From: Tistrella mobilis
Lineage (GTDB): Bacteria; Pseudomonadota; Alphaproteobacteria; Tistrellales; Tistrellaceae
Length of the DNA stretch: 64,000 nt
Direction of reading: 5' to 3'
Assembly (NCBI RefSeq): GCF_039634785.1
Contig: NZ_JBBIAB010000011.1
Span: forward strand, 1-64,000
Part shown: positions 1 through 9,943 of the stretch, piece after piece
Numbering within the stretch: position 1 is the stretch's first letter
Layout of the letters: each line of letters starts with the position of its first letter
The notes under the pieces: generated by a model
The model's database searches: none
Seen by the model: only the letters and a program-made list of their open reading frames with translations
Told to the model about the DNA's origin: nothing
Position numbers and translations under genes: made by a program

Positions 1-130
1 TGGGGGGGGCGCCCCCCCCCCCGCCCGCCCACCCGGGCGGGCCGGCCGGGCGGGGGTTTTTGTCCGGCCCCCGCCCCCCCCCGGGGGGGGGGGGGGGGGG
101 GCCGCCCCCCCCCCCCCCCCCCCCCCACGG
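1..130. other. Homopolymeric G/C tract, probable sequence artefact
   Basis: The first ~130 bases are almost only long runs of G or C, including a run of about 20 G followed by a run of more than 20 C. Nothing in the rest of the window looks like this. It sits at the edge, just before a normal ctaB gene, so the simplest reading is a contig-end or low-quality consensus artefact. The proline/glycine-rich open frame across it is not a gene. The upstream promoter and leader of ctaB cannot be judged because of it. Confidence 0.7.
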
Positions 131-291
131 CCCCGAAACCGCCCGGCCCCGTTCCGACCCGTCCGGTCGGACCGGCCGGGCAGGTGCCGGAACGGGTGGA
201 TCGGGATGCGACGGAAGATCCGTCCGACACGCAGCTCATCCAGGTCGGTGCCATCCCCCGCACCGCGTCCAGAAGACCAAGGCCCACGCCC

Positions 292-1224
292 GTGACCGAC
301 TCCGTCTACACCTCCACCGCCGTTGCCGCAGATGCCGCGTCCCCCGCGGCCGATCCGTCGGTGCGGGATTTCATCGCCCTTCTCAAGCCGCGCGTCATGT
401 CGCTGGTGGTGTTCACGGGCGCCGTCGGCATCTATCTGGCGCCCGGCCATCTGCATCCGGTGCTCGCCTTCGTGGCGCTGCTGTGCATCGCGGTCGGTGC
501 CGGGGCGTCGGGGGCGATCAACATGTGGTACGACCGCGACATCGACGCGGTCATGGCCCGCACCGTCGACCGGCCGATTCCGGCCGGGCGCATGGAGCCT
601 GAAACCGCGCTCGCCTTCGGCGTGGCGCTGGCGGTGGCCTCGGTGGTGGTGATGGGCCTTGCGGTCAATCCGGTGGCGGCGGCGCTGCTGGCGCTGACCA
701 TCGGCTTCTACGTCTTCATCTACACCATGTGGCTGAAGCGCAGCACGCCCCAGAACATCGTCATCGGCGGTGCCGCCGGCGCCTTCCCGCCCATGGTCGG
801 CTGGGCGGCGGTCAGCGGCGACGTGTCGCTGGGCGGTCTGGTGCTGTTCGCGCTGATCTTCATGTGGACCCCGCCGCATTTCTGGGCGCTGGCGCTCTAC
901 CGCGCCGGCGACTATGCGCGCGCGGGCGTGCCGATGCTGCCGGTCGTGGCCGGCCGGCGCGAAACCAAGAAGCAGATCCTGATCTACACCGTGGCGCTGA
1001 TCCCGCTGTCGGTGGTGCCCTGGGCGATGGGCCTGGCCAGCATCTGGTACGGCCTGGCGGCCGGCGGGCTCAGCCTGATCTTCCTCGGCCATGCGATCCG
1101 CGTGGCCAAGAGCGAAGGCGATCGGGCCCCCAAGGCGATGTTCGGTTTTTCGATCCTCTACCTGTTCGCGCTGTTCGCCCTGATGGTGGTGGACAAGGCG
1201 GCGGGGCTGGGGGGCTGGTCATGA
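292..1224 (+). CDS. ctaB: Protoheme IX farnesyltransferase (haem O synthase)
   Basis: A membrane prenyltransferase of the UbiA superfamily that adds farnesyl to haem B to make haem O, the first step to haem A for aa3 oxidases. From a GTG start at 292 the protein is 310 residues. The Asp-rich motif NMWYDRDID begins at residue 77 and is followed by VMARTVDRP; later come [16 protein letters not shown] and [14 protein letters not shown], all typical of CtaB/CyoE. Hydrophobic segments run through the whole chain. The frame stays open upstream to 184, but that part is Pro/Arg-rich and unlike the family, so the GTG was chosen; no strong ribosome site supports it. The stop overlaps the next start. 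It is the first visible gene of a cytochrome oxidase biogenesis operon; subunits I and II are presumably upstream. Confidence 0.93.
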   Translation: MTDSVYTSTAVAADAASPAADPSVRDFIALLKPRVMSLVVFTGAVGIYLAPGHLHPVLAFVALLCIAVGAGASGAINMWYDRDIDAVMARTVDRPIPAGRMEPETALAFGVALAVASVVVMGLAVNPVAAALLALTIGFYVFIYTMWLKRSTPQNIVIGGAAGAFPPMVGWAAVSGDVSLGGLVLFALIFMWTPPHFWALALYRAGDYARAGVPMLPVVAGRRETKKQILIYTVALIPLSVVPWAMGLASIWYGLAAGGLSLIFLGHAIRVAKSEGDRAPKAMFGFSILYLFALFALMVVDKAAGLGGWS

Positions 1225-1436
1225 CGCCTGCCGATACCCGCAACGGTCCCGTCGATCACCATGACGCGGCGGAATACGATCCGCAGCGCGCCGAGGTGGA
1301 AGAGCGGATCGACCCCGCCTCGGCCGAGGCGAAGGATCGGATGCGGCGCATGCGGCAGCGCAACTGGGCGCTCTTTGCCCTGCTCTGGGCGATGGTGGCG
1401 CTGTTCTTCGCCATCACCATCGCGAAGATGAGCTGA
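1221..1436 (+). CDS. Small CoxF-like cytochrome oxidase operon protein
   Basis: A 71-residue protein whose ATG overlaps the ctaB stop (ATGA). The N-terminal 45 residues are charged and acidic, followed by [10 protein letters not shown] and one C-terminal transmembrane segment (about residues 49-68, [20 protein letters not shown]). Short single-span proteins of this kind sit between ctaB and ctaG in many alphaproteobacterial oxidase operons, where they are called CoxF; their role is not well established. The assignment rests on position, size and topology. A longer open frame beginning at 729 reaches the same stop but is only the shadow of ctaB. Confidence 0.75.
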   Translation: MTPADTRNGPVDHHDAAEYDPQRAEVEERIDPASAEAKDRMRRMRQRNWALFALLWAMVALFFAITIAKMS

Positions 1437-1453
1437 CGAAGGGGTATCGGGTC

Positions 1454-2152
1454 GTGAGCGAGGCGGACGGACGGGAGGATATGGCGACCGAGCGGGCGCG
1501 GCGGCAGCGGCGCGGCAAGCTCGGCACCCTGATCGGCGTCGGCGTGCTGCTGGGCGGCATGACCGTGCTGACCTCGTATTCGACCACGATCTACAACCTG
1601 TTCTGCCAGGTCACCGGCTATGGCGGCACCACCCAGGTCGCGGATGCGACCGAGGTGCCGGTGCTCGACCGCGAGATGAAGGTCCGCTTCAACGCCGATA
1701 CCGCCCGCGGCATGCCCTGGGGCTTCTTCCCCGAGCAGCGCGAAATGGTGGTGAAGGTGGGCGAGCGCCATCTCGCCTTCTACAAGGCGGTCAACAACAG
1801 CGACCGTCCGGTGCTGGGCCAGGCCGCCTACAACGTGACGCCCCAGAAGATGGGGCTCTATTTCGACAAGATCGACTGCTTCTGCTTCACCGAGCAGCTG
1901 CTCATGCCGGGGCAGTCGATCGACATGCCGGTCAGCTTCTACATCGATCCGAAGATGGCGGAAGACGAGAATGTCGACGAGGTTCGTACCGTGACGCTCT
2001 CCTACACCTTCTTCGATCTGGGGGAAGAGGGGCTGCAGAGCTATCTGGAGCGGACCGGCCGGAAGCTTGAGGATTTTGCGACCGTAACGCCCGGCACCAT
2101 ACTGGCGGACGGCGCCCGAACCGGAGGCCAGACCCGCCCTGCGGGTGGTTGA
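1454..2152 (+). CDS. ctaG: Cytochrome c oxidase assembly protein CtaG/Cox11
   Basis: Copper chaperone that delivers Cu to the CuB site of oxidase subunit I on the periplasmic side. The 232-residue protein has a short cytoplasmic tail, one membrane anchor (about residues 23-42) and a periplasmic immunoglobulin-like domain. The copper-binding CFCF motif lies at residues 142-145 within [13 protein letters not shown], and a further conserved Cys is at residue 51 next to the membrane. GTG at 1454 is used; ATG at 1481 is an alternative. It follows the CoxF-like gene by 17 bases and precedes subunit III, the usual alphaproteobacterial order. Confidence 0.95.
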   Translation: MSEADGREDMATERARRQRRGKLGTLIGVGVLLGGMTVLTSYSTTIYNLFCQVTGYGGTTQVADATEVPVLDREMKVRFNADTARGMPWGFFPEQREMVVKVGERHLAFYKAVNNSDRPVLGQAAYNVTPQKMGLYFDKIDCFCFTEQLLMPGQSIDMPVSFYIDPKMAEDENVDEVRTVTLSYTFFDLGEEGLQSYLERTGRKLEDFATVTPGTILADGARTGGQTRPAGG

Positions 2153-2325
2153 GGCCCCTGGTCGGAGACCGACAAAAGGGAAGGAAACGCCCGGACCATC
2201 CCTGCGGTCCGGTGCAGGGAAGCTGCCGGGGGCGGGGGTGCGCCCCGTCCCCGGGCCGACGGCCGACGCCGGACGAGGGCGACTGCCAGGGGTCATGCGG
2301 CATCGGCCTTGAGGAGGAGTGTAGA

Positions 2326-3135
2326 ATGAGCGAAGCACACGCCGCGCACACCAAAGTGCACGATTATCATCTCGTCGACCCGAGCCCGTGGCCCTTCCTG
2401 GGGGCCATGGCCGGCCTGCTGATGGCGGTCGGCGGGGTCATGTTCATGCACGACAACCCGGTGGGCTGGCTGGTCCTGCTGGTGGGCTTCCTCTGCGTGC
2501 TGGGCGTGATGGCCGGCTGGTGGCGGGACGTCATCAAGGAATCGGTGCAGCACAAGGCCCATACCGGCGTGGTCCAGATCGGCCTGCGCATGGGCATGGT
2601 GCTGTTCATCGCCTCGGAGGTGATGTTCTTCGTCGCCTTCTTCTGGGCCTATTTCAACGCCTCGCTGTTCCCGACCGCAGCGGTCGGCGGGGTCTGGCCG
2701 CCCGAGGGCATCGAGACCTTCGATCCCTGGCACCTGCCGCTGATGAACACCACCATCCTGCTGCTGTCGGGCACCACGGTGACTTGGGCCCATCATGCGC
2801 TGCGCGAGGGCGACAACCGCACCACCGTGCAGATGCTGGCGATCACGGTCGGCCTCGGCGTGTTCTTCTCCTGCGTCCAGGCCTATGAATACAGCCACGC
2901 CACCTTCGCCTTCACCGATGGCGTCTATGCCTCCACCTTCTACATGGCGACCGGTTTCCACGGCTTCCATGTGCTGGTCGGCACCATCTTCCTGGCCGTC
3001 TGCCTGCGCCGGGCGATCGCCCGCCAGTTCAGCCCCCAGAAGCATATCGGCTTCGAGGCGGCGGCCTGGTACTGGCACTTCGTCGACGTGGTCTGGCTGT
3101 TCCTGTTCGTCGCGATCTACGTCTGGGGCCGCTGA
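2326..3135 (+). CDS. ctaE: Cytochrome c oxidase subunit III
   Basis: Integral membrane subunit III of the aa3-type oxidase, 269 residues with seven predicted membrane spans. Hallmarks include the N-terminal [16 protein letters not shown], the central [17 protein letters not shown], and the C-terminal [16 protein letters not shown] and [15 protein letters not shown]. The ATG at 2326 has a strong ribosome site (GAGGAGGAG at 2311) and fixes the start, although the frame is open further upstream. About 170 bases separate it from ctaG; this gap is GC-rich and holds no gene. It overlaps the following DUF983 gene at its stop (TGATG). Confidence 0.96.
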   Translation: MSEAHAAHTKVHDYHLVDPSPWPFLGAMAGLLMAVGGVMFMHDNPVGWLVLLVGFLCVLGVMAGWWRDVIKESVQHKAHTGVVQIGLRMGMVLFIASEVMFFVAFFWAYFNASLFPTAAVGGVWPPEGIETFDPWHLPLMNTTILLLSGTTVTWAHHALREGDNRTTVQMLAITVGLGVFFSCVQAYEYSHATFAFTDGVYASTFYMATGFHGFHVLVGTIFLAVCLRRAIARQFSPQKHIGFEAAAWYWHFVDVVWLFLFVAIYVWGR

Positions 3136-3542
3136 TGACCGATCAGCAGGGCGGAGGCGGGGACTGGCCGGCGGTTAACCCGCTGGTCGCCGGCCTCCGC
3201 TGCCGCTGTCCACGCTGCGGCGAGGGGCGCCTGTTCCGGGGGCTTCTCGCCGTTCGTGATTCCTGCGACCGCTGCGGCCTGGACCTGCGGGACGTGGCGA
3301 GCGAGGACGGCCCGGCCGCTTTCGTGATCCTGATCGCCGGCTTCATCCTGATGGCGCTGGTGCTCTGGGTGGAACTCACCTGGGCGCCGCCGATCTGGTT
3401 GCATCTCGTGATCTGGCTGCCGCTGGCGGTGGTCCTGTCGATCGGCCTGCTCCGGCCGATGAAGGCATGGATGGTCGCCCAGCAATACCGCCACCGCATC
3501 CTCGGCCTCGGCCGGGATGCGGACGGCACCACCGGAGACTGA
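3135..3542 (+). CDS. DUF983 family membrane protein with zinc-ribbon-like N terminus
   Basis: 135 residues. The N-terminal third has two cysteine pairs, RCPRCGEG and SCDRCGLDL, spaced as in a zinc ribbon, followed by two hydrophobic segments (about residues 57-77 and 84-104). DUF983 proteins are found in alphaproteobacterial cytochrome oxidase clusters between subunit III and SURF1, exactly the position here. A role in oxidase assembly or quality control is inferred from context; no biochemical activity can be read from the sequence. The start overlaps the ctaE stop, implying translational coupling. Confidence 0.85.
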   Translation: MTDQQGGGGDWPAVNPLVAGLRCRCPRCGEGRLFRGLLAVRDSCDRCGLDLRDVASEDGPAAFVILIAGFILMALVLWVELTWAPPIWLHLVIWLPLAVVLSIGLLRPMKAWMVAQQYRHRILGLGRDADGTTGD

Positions 3543-3551
3543 CACCCCATC

Positions 3552-4337
3552 ATGCCCGCTGCCGATCCGTCGCCGTCCGGTTCCCCGCGTGCCGGCCGCG
3601 CCGGCCGCCCCGCCGACAGAAAGCCTGAACGGGCCGGACTTCTGCTCGTCCTCGTGGTGCTGGCCGTGGCGGCCATGCTCGGCCTCGGCACCTGGCAGGT
3701 GCAGCGCCTGGCCTGGAAGACCGACCTGATCGAGCAGCGTGCGGCAAGCCTCGCCGCCGATCCGGTCGCGCTCCCGGTCTTCGGCCCGGCCGCCACGCCC
3801 GAAGAGCTGGCCGAATGGTCTTTCCGCCGGGTGCGGATGACCGGCCATTTCCGCCACGACAAGGAACTCTATCAGGCGGCCAAATCGCTCAACGGCAATT
3901 CCGGCTACCATATCCTGACGCCGTTCGAGCGCACCGACCTGCCCGAGGGCACGGCGCAGACCGTTCTGGTCAGCCGCGGCTGGGTGCCGCTCGACCACAA
4001 GGATCCGGCCACCCGTGCCGCCGGCCAGATCCCGGGCGAGGTGACCGTCACCGGCGTCGCCCGTGTGCCCCGAACCACCGCCTGGGTGGTGCCCGACAAC
4101 CGGCCGTCCGAGAATTTCTGGTTCACCATCGACACCAAGGTGATGGGGGATTTCGTTGGCGAGACGCTGGCACCGGTCTATGTCGAGGCCGATGCGACCC
4201 CGATCCCGGGCGACCTGCCCAAGGGGGGCCAGACCCGGTCGGAGCTGCCCAACGACCATCTTCAGTACGCGATCACCTGGTATGCGCTGGCGATCTCGCT
4301 GATCGTGATCTATGTCGTCTACAGGCGGCGACGTTGA
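3552..4337 (+). CDS. SURF1 family oxidase assembly protein
   Basis: 261-residue SURF1/Shy1 homologue that helps insert haem a3 into oxidase subunit I. It has the family layout: a first transmembrane segment (about residues 32-50, ending GLGTWQVQRLAWK), a large periplasmic domain containing VLVSRGWVPLDHKD and ENFWFTIDTKVMGD, and a second span at the C terminus after NDHLQYAITWYALAISL, closed by basic residues. The HLQYAITWYALA signature is diagnostic. It lies 9 bases after the DUF983 gene and 77 bases before ctaA, consistent with one operon. Confidence 0.95.
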   Translation: MPAADPSPSGSPRAGRAGRPADRKPERAGLLLVLVVLAVAAMLGLGTWQVQRLAWKTDLIEQRAASLAADPVALPVFGPAATPEELAEWSFRRVRMTGHFRHDKELYQAAKSLNGNSGYHILTPFERTDLPEGTAQTVLVSRGWVPLDHKDPATRAAGQIPGEVTVTGVARVPRTTAWVVPDNRPSENFWFTIDTKVMGDFVGETLAPVYVEADATPIPGDLPKGGQTRSELPNDHLQYAITWYALAISLIVIYVVYRRRR

Positions 4338-4414
4338 TCCGCCCGCCTGCGGCCGATCGCCTGCCGCCTGCCGCCGCCTGATCGCTCTCTGACCCGAACC
4401 GTTACGGCCGTCCG

Positions 4415-5419
4415 ATGAAACCCTCTATCCGTCGCTTCCGTGCCGTCGCCGGCATCGCCATCGTCGCCACCTTCGTGCTGATCGTTCTGGGTGCCGTCAT
4501 CCGCGCGACCAATTCCGGGCTGTCCTGCCCCGACTGGCCGCATTGCTACGGCTTCTGGGTGCCGACGCCGGCCAAGCTCGCGACCGTGCCCGGGATCGAC
4601 TACACCTTCACCCAGGTGATGTATGAATGGGTGCACCGCTTCATCGCCGGCATCATCGTCGGGCCGCTGACCCTGATCCTGGCGATCTGGGCGCTGGTCA
4701 TGCGGCGTGAAAACCTGCGGCCGGCCCTGTTCGGCATCGCCGCCCTGGCGCTGCTGCTGGTGCAGGGCCTGCTCGGCGGATTGACGGTGCTGGACCGGAA
4801 CTCTCCGTGGAGCGTCGCGGTTCACCTCTCCAACGCCCAGCTGGTGCTGGCGATGCTGATCGGCATGTATGTCTCGGCCGGCCGTCCGGCACAGAGCGCG
4901 CTGGTCTGGACCGAGCCTGTCGCCCGCGGTGCCCGGCTCGCCGTTTTCGCGGTGGCCCTGCTTGCGCTCTCGACCATCGCCGCCGGGGCGATGATGGCCA
5001 AGAACGGTGCCTCGCTCGCCTGCTCGACCTGGCCGCTCTGCGATGGCGCGGTGGTGCCGCCGCTCGACGATCCGCTGATCGCACTGCACTTCACCCACCG
5101 GGTGCTGGCCGGCGTCACGGCGCTCGCCATCCTGGGCCTGTTCCTCTGGGCGCGCCGCACCCGGCGCCGGGCGCCGGGCTTTGCCCGCGACATGCACCGC
5201 ACCATGGGCCTGGTCGCGCTTCAGGTCGGTGTCGGCGCGGCGGTCATCTTCCTGCAGGTGCCGGTCTGGACGGCCGCCACCCATCAGGGCATGGGCGTGC
5301 TGGTGCTGGCCTCGCTGGTCGTGACCCTGCTGCATCTGGCCTTCGGCCCCGGCACCGCGGTGCCTCGCGGCCGGCCGGAGCCTGCCGCCGGCCAGGCCGT
5401 GCCTGCACGCGGCGCCTGA
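4415..5419 (+). CDS. ctaA: Haem A synthase (COX15/CtaA)
   Basis: 334-residue membrane enzyme that oxidises the haem O methyl group to a formyl group to yield haem A, completing the pathway begun by CtaB at the start of the operon. The protein has eight hydrophobic spans in two four-helix bundles. Conserved motifs are GAVIRATNSGLSCPDWPHC near the N terminus, EWVHRFIAG (haem-ligand His), SLACSTWPLCDG and HFTHRVLAG in the second half, and a last His in AATHQGMGVL. The presence of both CtaB and CtaA shows the oxidase uses haem A. Confidence 0.95.
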   Translation: MKPSIRRFRAVAGIAIVATFVLIVLGAVIRATNSGLSCPDWPHCYGFWVPTPAKLATVPGIDYTFTQVMYEWVHRFIAGIIVGPLTLILAIWALVMRRENLRPALFGIAALALLLVQGLLGGLTVLDRNSPWSVAVHLSNAQLVLAMLIGMYVSAGRPAQSALVWTEPVARGARLAVFAVALLALSTIAAGAMMAKNGASLACSTWPLCDGAVVPPLDDPLIALHFTHRVLAGVTALAILGLFLWARRTRRRAPGFARDMHRTMGLVALQVGVGAAVIFLQVPVWTAATHQGMGVLVLASLVVTLLHLAFGPGTAVPRGRPEPAAGQAVPARGA

Positions 5420-5454
5420 CCACCCCTGATCCGTTCACAAGGACGTCTCCGCCG

Positions 5455-6993
5455 ATGCCGGCCATGACCGAACTCGAGGCGCGCTTCCGCCGCCTGTCGC
5501 ATATCGAGGGCGCCGAGGGCGTGCTCAGCTGGGATTGGGCGGTGAACATGCCCAAGGGCGGTGCCACGGTGCGCGCGGCCCAGATGGCGACCCTGGCCGA
5601 GATCGGCCACGACATCCTGACCGCCCCGGATCTGCCGGCGCTGTTCGACGATGCCGCGGCCGAGCTGGCGGCGGCTGCCCCCGCCGATCAGGCGGCCGCC
5701 GATCGCCTGGGCTGGCAGCAGGCCAATCTGGCCGAGATGCGCCGCCGCCATGCCCATGCCACCGCCCTGCCGGCCGATCTGGTCCGGCGGCGGGCGGAAG
5801 CGGCCTCGACCTCCGAGATGATCTGGCGCGAGGCCCGGGCGGCCGATGATTTCGCCCGCTTTGCGCCGGCGCTCGCCCAGGTGCTGAAGCTGGAGCGCGA
5901 GGCCGCCGCCGCCAAGGGCGCCGCACTCGGCCTGCCGCCCTACGAGGCGCTGCTCGACGCCTATGATCCCGGCCGCCGCACGGCCGATATCGACCGGATC
6001 TTCGCGCGGCTGGAGGCGGAACTGCCGGTGATCCGCGACGCCGCACTCGCAGCCCAGGCCGCGCGTCCCCAGCCGGTCCGGCCGCAGGGGCCGTTCCCGG
6101 TGGCGGCGCAGCGCGCGCTCGGCATCCGGCTGATGACCATGGCGGGCTTTCCCTTCGATCATGGCCGGCTGGATGTCAGCCACCACCCGTTTTCGGGCGG
6201 CGTGCCCGATGATCTGCGCATCACCACCCGCTATGACGAGGCCGATTTCGCCGAAAGCGCCATGGCGGTTCTGCACGAAACCGGCCATGCGCTCTACGAG
6301 CACGGCCTGCCCCGCGACTGGCGCGACCAGCCGGTGGGGCTTGCCCGCGGCATGACCATTCATGAAAGCCAGTCGCTGCTGACCGAGATGCAGGCCAGCC
6401 GCAGCCGGCCCTTCATGACCGCCTTTGCCGCCGCGGCGCGCGAGGCCTTCGGTGCTGCGGCCGATGATCCGGCCTATGACGCCGACAATCTTCATGCGCT
6501 GATGGTGCGGGTGCGGCCGGGCTTCATCCGGGTCAATGCCGACGAGGTGACCTATCCCGGCCATGTCATGCTGCGCTACGGGCTGGAGCGGGCGATGATC
6601 GCCGGAGACCTCGCCGTCGACGACCTGCCCGGCGCCTGGCGCGAGGGCATGGCCCGGCTGGTCGGCGTGGTGCCCGATACCGATCGCGACGGCTGCCTGC
6701 AGGACATCCACTGGCCGAGCGGCGCCTTCGGCTATTTCCCGACCTATTCGCTGGGCGCGATGGCGGCGGCACAGCTGTTCCAGGCCGCCCGCCGGGCGCT
6801 GCCGGCGCTCGACGACGATCTGGCGCGCGGCGATTTCTCGGGCCTGCTCGGCTGGCTGCGCACCCATGTCCACGGCCAGGGCTGCCGCTGGTCGGCCGAC
6901 GAGCTGATCGAGCGGGCGACCGGCGCGCCGCTCTCTGCCGATGCCTTCCTCGGTCATCTGCGCCGCCGCTATCTGGGCGACGGCCCGGCCTGA
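5455..6993 (+). CDS. M32 family metallocarboxypeptidase (carboxypeptidase Taq type)
   Basis: Zinc carboxypeptidase of family M32, 512 residues, the usual length. The zinc-binding HEXXH is HETGH at residues 274-278 within VLHETGHALYEHG; the third ligand region is MTIHESQSLLTE. Other family stretches are WQQANLAEMRRRHA, RITTRYDEADF, HVMLRYGLERAMIAGDL and SGAFGYFPTYSLGAMAAAQLF. It is expected to act as a cytoplasmic peptidase trimming C-terminal residues. ATG 5455 or 5464 are both possible. No functional link to its neighbours is evident. Confidence 0.93.
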   Translation: MPAMTELEARFRRLSHIEGAEGVLSWDWAVNMPKGGATVRAAQMATLAEIGHDILTAPDLPALFDDAAAELAAAAPADQAAADRLGWQQANLAEMRRRHAHATALPADLVRRRAEAASTSEMIWREARAADDFARFAPALAQVLKLEREAAAAKGAALGLPPYEALLDAYDPGRRTADIDRIFARLEAELPVIRDAALAAQAARPQPVRPQGPFPVAAQRALGIRLMTMAGFPFDHGRLDVSHHPFSGGVPDDLRITTRYDEADFAESAMAVLHETGHALYEHGLPRDWRDQPVGLARGMTIHESQSLLTEMQASRSRPFMTAFAAAAREAFGAAADDPAYDADNLHALMVRVRPGFIRVNADEVTYPGHVMLRYGLERAMIAGDLAVDDLPGAWREGMARLVGVVPDTDRDGCLQDIHWPSGAFGYFPTYSLGAMAAAQLFQAARRALPALDDDLARGDFSGLLGWLRTHVHGQGCRWSADELIERATGAPLSADAFLGHLRRRYLGDGPA

Positions 6994-7162
6994 CCACGGT
7001 CCCGGCGCCGGGGCGGACAGGTCCACATGGCTGACCGGCGGCGCTGGTCGATTGATCGGGCGCGCCGGTCCCGGTAGTCTCGGCGCGTCCAGGCTTTTCC
7101 GGCCGGTCGCGCCCCCTCTTCTGCCCCCCCTCTTCTGCCTCCCACGACGAAGGTTGACCTCC

Positions 7163-8566
7163 GTGCAGTACATCAGCACCCGCGGCCGCGCGCCGCGGCT
7201 CGATTTCGGTCAGGTTCTCCTCGACGGTCTCGCCCGCGACGGCGGCCTCTATCTGCCCGAGAGCTGGCCCCGGGTCGAGCCGGCCACCATGCGGGCCTGG
7301 CGGGGGCTGGACTATGCGGGCCTTGCGAAGCAGGTGATGCGGCTTTTCGTCGGCACGACCATTGCGCCGGCCGATCTGGACCGGATGATCGACGACACCT
7401 ATGCCGGCTTCGGCCACAGGGCGGTGGCGCCGCTGAAGCAGCTGGGCGCCAATGAATGGGTGATGGAGCTGTTCCACGGCCCGACCCTCGCCTTCAAGGA
7501 TTTCGCCCTGCAGCTGCTGGGCCGGCTGTTCGATCATGCGCTGGACCGGTCCGACCGGCGCGGCGTGATCCTGGGCGCCACCTCGGGCGATACCGGCTCG
7601 GCGGCGATCGAGGCCTGCCGCGACCGCGCGCGGCTGGACGTGTTCATCCTGCATCCCCTGGGCCGCACCTCCGAGGTGCAGCGCCGGCAGATGACCACCG
7701 TGCTTTCGCCCAATGTCCACAACATCGCCATCCGCGGCACCTTCGACGATGCCCAGGACATGGTGAAGGCGGCTTTCGGTGACGAGGCCTTCCGCGACCA
7801 GGTCGGGCTGACCGCGATCAACTCGATCAACTGGGCCCGCATCGCCGCGCAGGTGGTCTATTACTTCCATGCGGCTCTGGCCCTTGGGGCGCCCGATCGC
7901 GAGGTCGCCTTCGCCGTGCCGACGGGCAATTTCGGCGATGTCTATGCCGGCTATATCGCGGCCTCGATGGGCCTGCCGGTGGCGAAGCTGATCGTGGCCA
8001 CCAACGAGAACGACATCCTGGCGCGGTTCTTCCGCAATGGCGACTATTCCTCGGCCGGCGTGCGGCCGACCTGGAGCCCGTCGATGGACATCCAGGTCGC
8101 CAGCAATTTCGAGCGGCTGCTCTTCGATCTGAAGGGCCGCGACGGCGAGGCCACCGCGGCTGCGATCCGCACCTTCCGCGAAACCGGCAGCCTGCCGGTC
8201 AGCGATGCCGAAATCGCCAAGGCCCGGCTGCTCTTCGATGCCGGTGCGGCCGACGACGCCCGCACCATCGACACTATCGCCCGTGTCTTCGCCGAGACCG
8301 GCGAGATCCTGGATCCGCACACCGCCGTGGGCGTGGCGGTGGCCCGCGACCGCCGCGAGGGCGTGCCGGCCGGCACGCCGGTGGTGGTGCTGGCGACCGC
8401 CCATCCGGCCAAGTTCCCGGATGCGGTGGAAAAGGCGATCGGCCGTCGTCCGGCCCTGCCTGCGCGCATGGCAGACCTGATGGAGCGGCCGGAGCGATAT
8501 GACACGCTGGAGGCTGACGTTTCGGTCCTGACCTCCCATATCCTGTCGCACCGCCGCAACGTCTGA
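7163..8566 (+). CDS. thrC: Threonine synthase
   Basis: PLP enzyme converting O-phosphohomoserine to threonine. The 467-residue protein starts at GTG 7163 giving MQYISTRGRAPRLDFGQVL, the family's typical N terminus; a TTG at 7154 also lies in frame. The PLP lysine is K112 in TLAFKDFALQLLG, followed by the phosphate-binding GATSGDTGSAAIEA. AVPTGNFGDVYAGY and WSPSMDIQVASNFERLL are further signatures of the long proteobacterial type. Its substrate is made by the homoserine kinase encoded at 17.5-18.4 kb in this window, but the two genes are not in one operon. Confidence 0.95.
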   Translation: MQYISTRGRAPRLDFGQVLLDGLARDGGLYLPESWPRVEPATMRAWRGLDYAGLAKQVMRLFVGTTIAPADLDRMIDDTYAGFGHRAVAPLKQLGANEWVMELFHGPTLAFKDFALQLLGRLFDHALDRSDRRGVILGATSGDTGSAAIEACRDRARLDVFILHPLGRTSEVQRRQMTTVLSPNVHNIAIRGTFDDAQDMVKAAFGDEAFRDQVGLTAINSINWARIAAQVVYYFHAALALGAPDREVAFAVPTGNFGDVYAGYIAASMGLPVAKLIVATNENDILARFFRNGDYSSAGVRPTWSPSMDIQVASNFERLLFDLKGRDGEATAAAIRTFRETGSLPVSDAEIAKARLLFDAGAADDARTIDTIARVFAETGEILDPHTAVGVAVARDRREGVPAGTPVVVLATAHPAKFPDAVEKAIGRRPALPARMADLMERPERYDTLEADVSVLTSHILSHRRNV

Positions 8567-8627
8567 CCGCTCCGGTCGGGCACGATCCGCCGGTTACATC
8601 TCCGACAGAAGGGCAGAAGACGCCATC

Positions 8628-9905
8628 ATGAGTCTCGACGGTTCCAGCATCCGCATCACCACCCTGCCCAACGGCATGCGTGTGGCCACCGACAGCATGG
8701 CCCATGTCGAGACCGTGACCGTGGGGGTCTGGGTGCATGCGGGCACACGCCACGAGCCGGCGGAGATCAACGGCGTCTCGCATCTGCTCGAGCATATGGC
8801 CTTCAAGGGCACCGAGCGGCGCACCGCCCAGGGCCTGGCCGAAGAGGTCGAGGCGGTGGGCGGCTATATGAACGCCTATACCTCGCGCGAGCAGACGGTC
8901 TATTACCTGAAGCTGATGGCCGATGATCTGGAGCTGGGCGTCGACGTACTCGCCGACATCCTGCAGCATTCGGTCTTCGACCCGGACGAGCTGGAGCGCG
9001 AGCGCTCGGTGGTGGTGCAGGAGATCCTGTCGGCCGACGACATGCCGGAAGACGTGGTCTTCGACCATTTCCAGATCGCAGCCTACCCCGATCAGGGGCT
9101 GGGCCGGCCGATCCTGGGCCCGGTCGACATCGTGCGCGGCATGCCGCGCCAGGCCATCGCCGGCTATATGCGCCGCCAGTATGCCGCCGGCCGCATGGTG
9201 CTGGCGGCGGCGGGCAAGGTGGATCACGACCGGCTGGTCGATCTGGCGACCCGCTTCTTCGACGCCCTGCCCGCGACCGAGCCGCGCGACATCGACCCCG
9301 CCGCCTATGTCGGCGGCGATCTGCGCCGGCGCAAGGATCATCTGGGCCAGGTGCATCTGACGCTGGGCTTCCCCGGCATCGGCTATGCCCACGAGGACTA
9401 TCACGCCTCGCAGCTGCTGGCCACGCTGCTGGGCGGCGGCATGTCCTCGCGCCTGTTCCAGGAGGTGCGCGAGAAGCGCGGCCTCTGCTACAACGTCTAT
9501 TCCTTCGCAAGCCCGTTCGAGGATCACGGCCTGTTCGGCATCTATGTCGCGGCCGCCGAGGACGAGATCGCCGAGGCGATGCCGGTGATCGTGGACGAGA
9601 CCCTGGGCGTTGCCGACCGGGTGGGCGAGGAAGAGCTTCGCCGCTCGTTCGCGCAGCTGAAGGCCGGGCTGCTGATGGGGCTGGAAAGCACCACCGCGCG
9701 CGCCGAACGCCTTGCCCAGTCGCTGATCATCCACGGCCGGGCGCAGTCGGTGGCCGAAACGGTGGCCGAGCTGCAGATGGTGACGCCCGATCAGGTGTCG
9801 CGGCTGGCGGCCCGGCTGCTGGGCGGCGGGGCGCCGACCCTGGCGGCGCTGGGGCCGATCGCCCGGGTGCAATCCTACGACGATCTCCGCCGTCGCTTCG
9901 GCTGA
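8628..9905 (+). CDS. M16 family zinc peptidase (processing-peptidase-like)
   Basis: 425-residue pitrilysin-family protein with one active copy of the inverted zinc motif: HLLEH at residues 52-56 in GVSHLLEHMAFKGT. The downstream Glu region (LAEEVEAVGGYMNAYTSREQT) and the C-terminal half motif GGGMSSRLFQEVREKRGLCYNVYSF are also present. The protein resembles mitochondrial processing peptidase beta and bacterial homologues found directly after thrC in many alphaproteobacteria. No signal peptide is seen, so it is probably cytoplasmic; the natural substrate is unknown. Confidence 0.93.
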   Translation: MSLDGSSIRITTLPNGMRVATDSMAHVETVTVGVWVHAGTRHEPAEINGVSHLLEHMAFKGTERRTAQGLAEEVEAVGGYMNAYTSREQTVYYLKLMADDLELGVDVLADILQHSVFDPDELERERSVVVQEILSADDMPEDVVFDHFQIAAYPDQGLGRPILGPVDIVRGMPRQAIAGYMRRQYAAGRMVLAAAGKVDHDRLVDLATRFFDALPATEPRDIDPAAYVGGDLRRRKDHLGQVHLTLGFPGIGYAHEDYHASQLLATLLGGGMSSRLFQEVREKRGLCYNVYSFASPFEDHGLFGIYVAAAEDEIAEAMPVIVDETLGVADRVGEEELRRSFAQLKAGLLMGLESTTARAERLAQSLIIHGRAQSVAETVAELQMVTPDQVSRLAARLLGGGAPTLAALGPIARVQSYDDLRRRFG

Positions 9906-9943
9906 CGGCAGGGCCCAGGATCCGACCGCAGGCAGGAGACGGC

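Noticed and set aside
1-130. G-quadruplex or regulatory G-run element at the window start
   Set aside because: The alternating huge G and C runs look like base-calling or assembly error at a contig end.
729-1436. A 235-codon ORF ending at the CoxF-like stop
   Set aside because: Its first two thirds are an out-of-frame reading of ctaB; the ATG at 1221 with ATGA overlap defines the real small gene.
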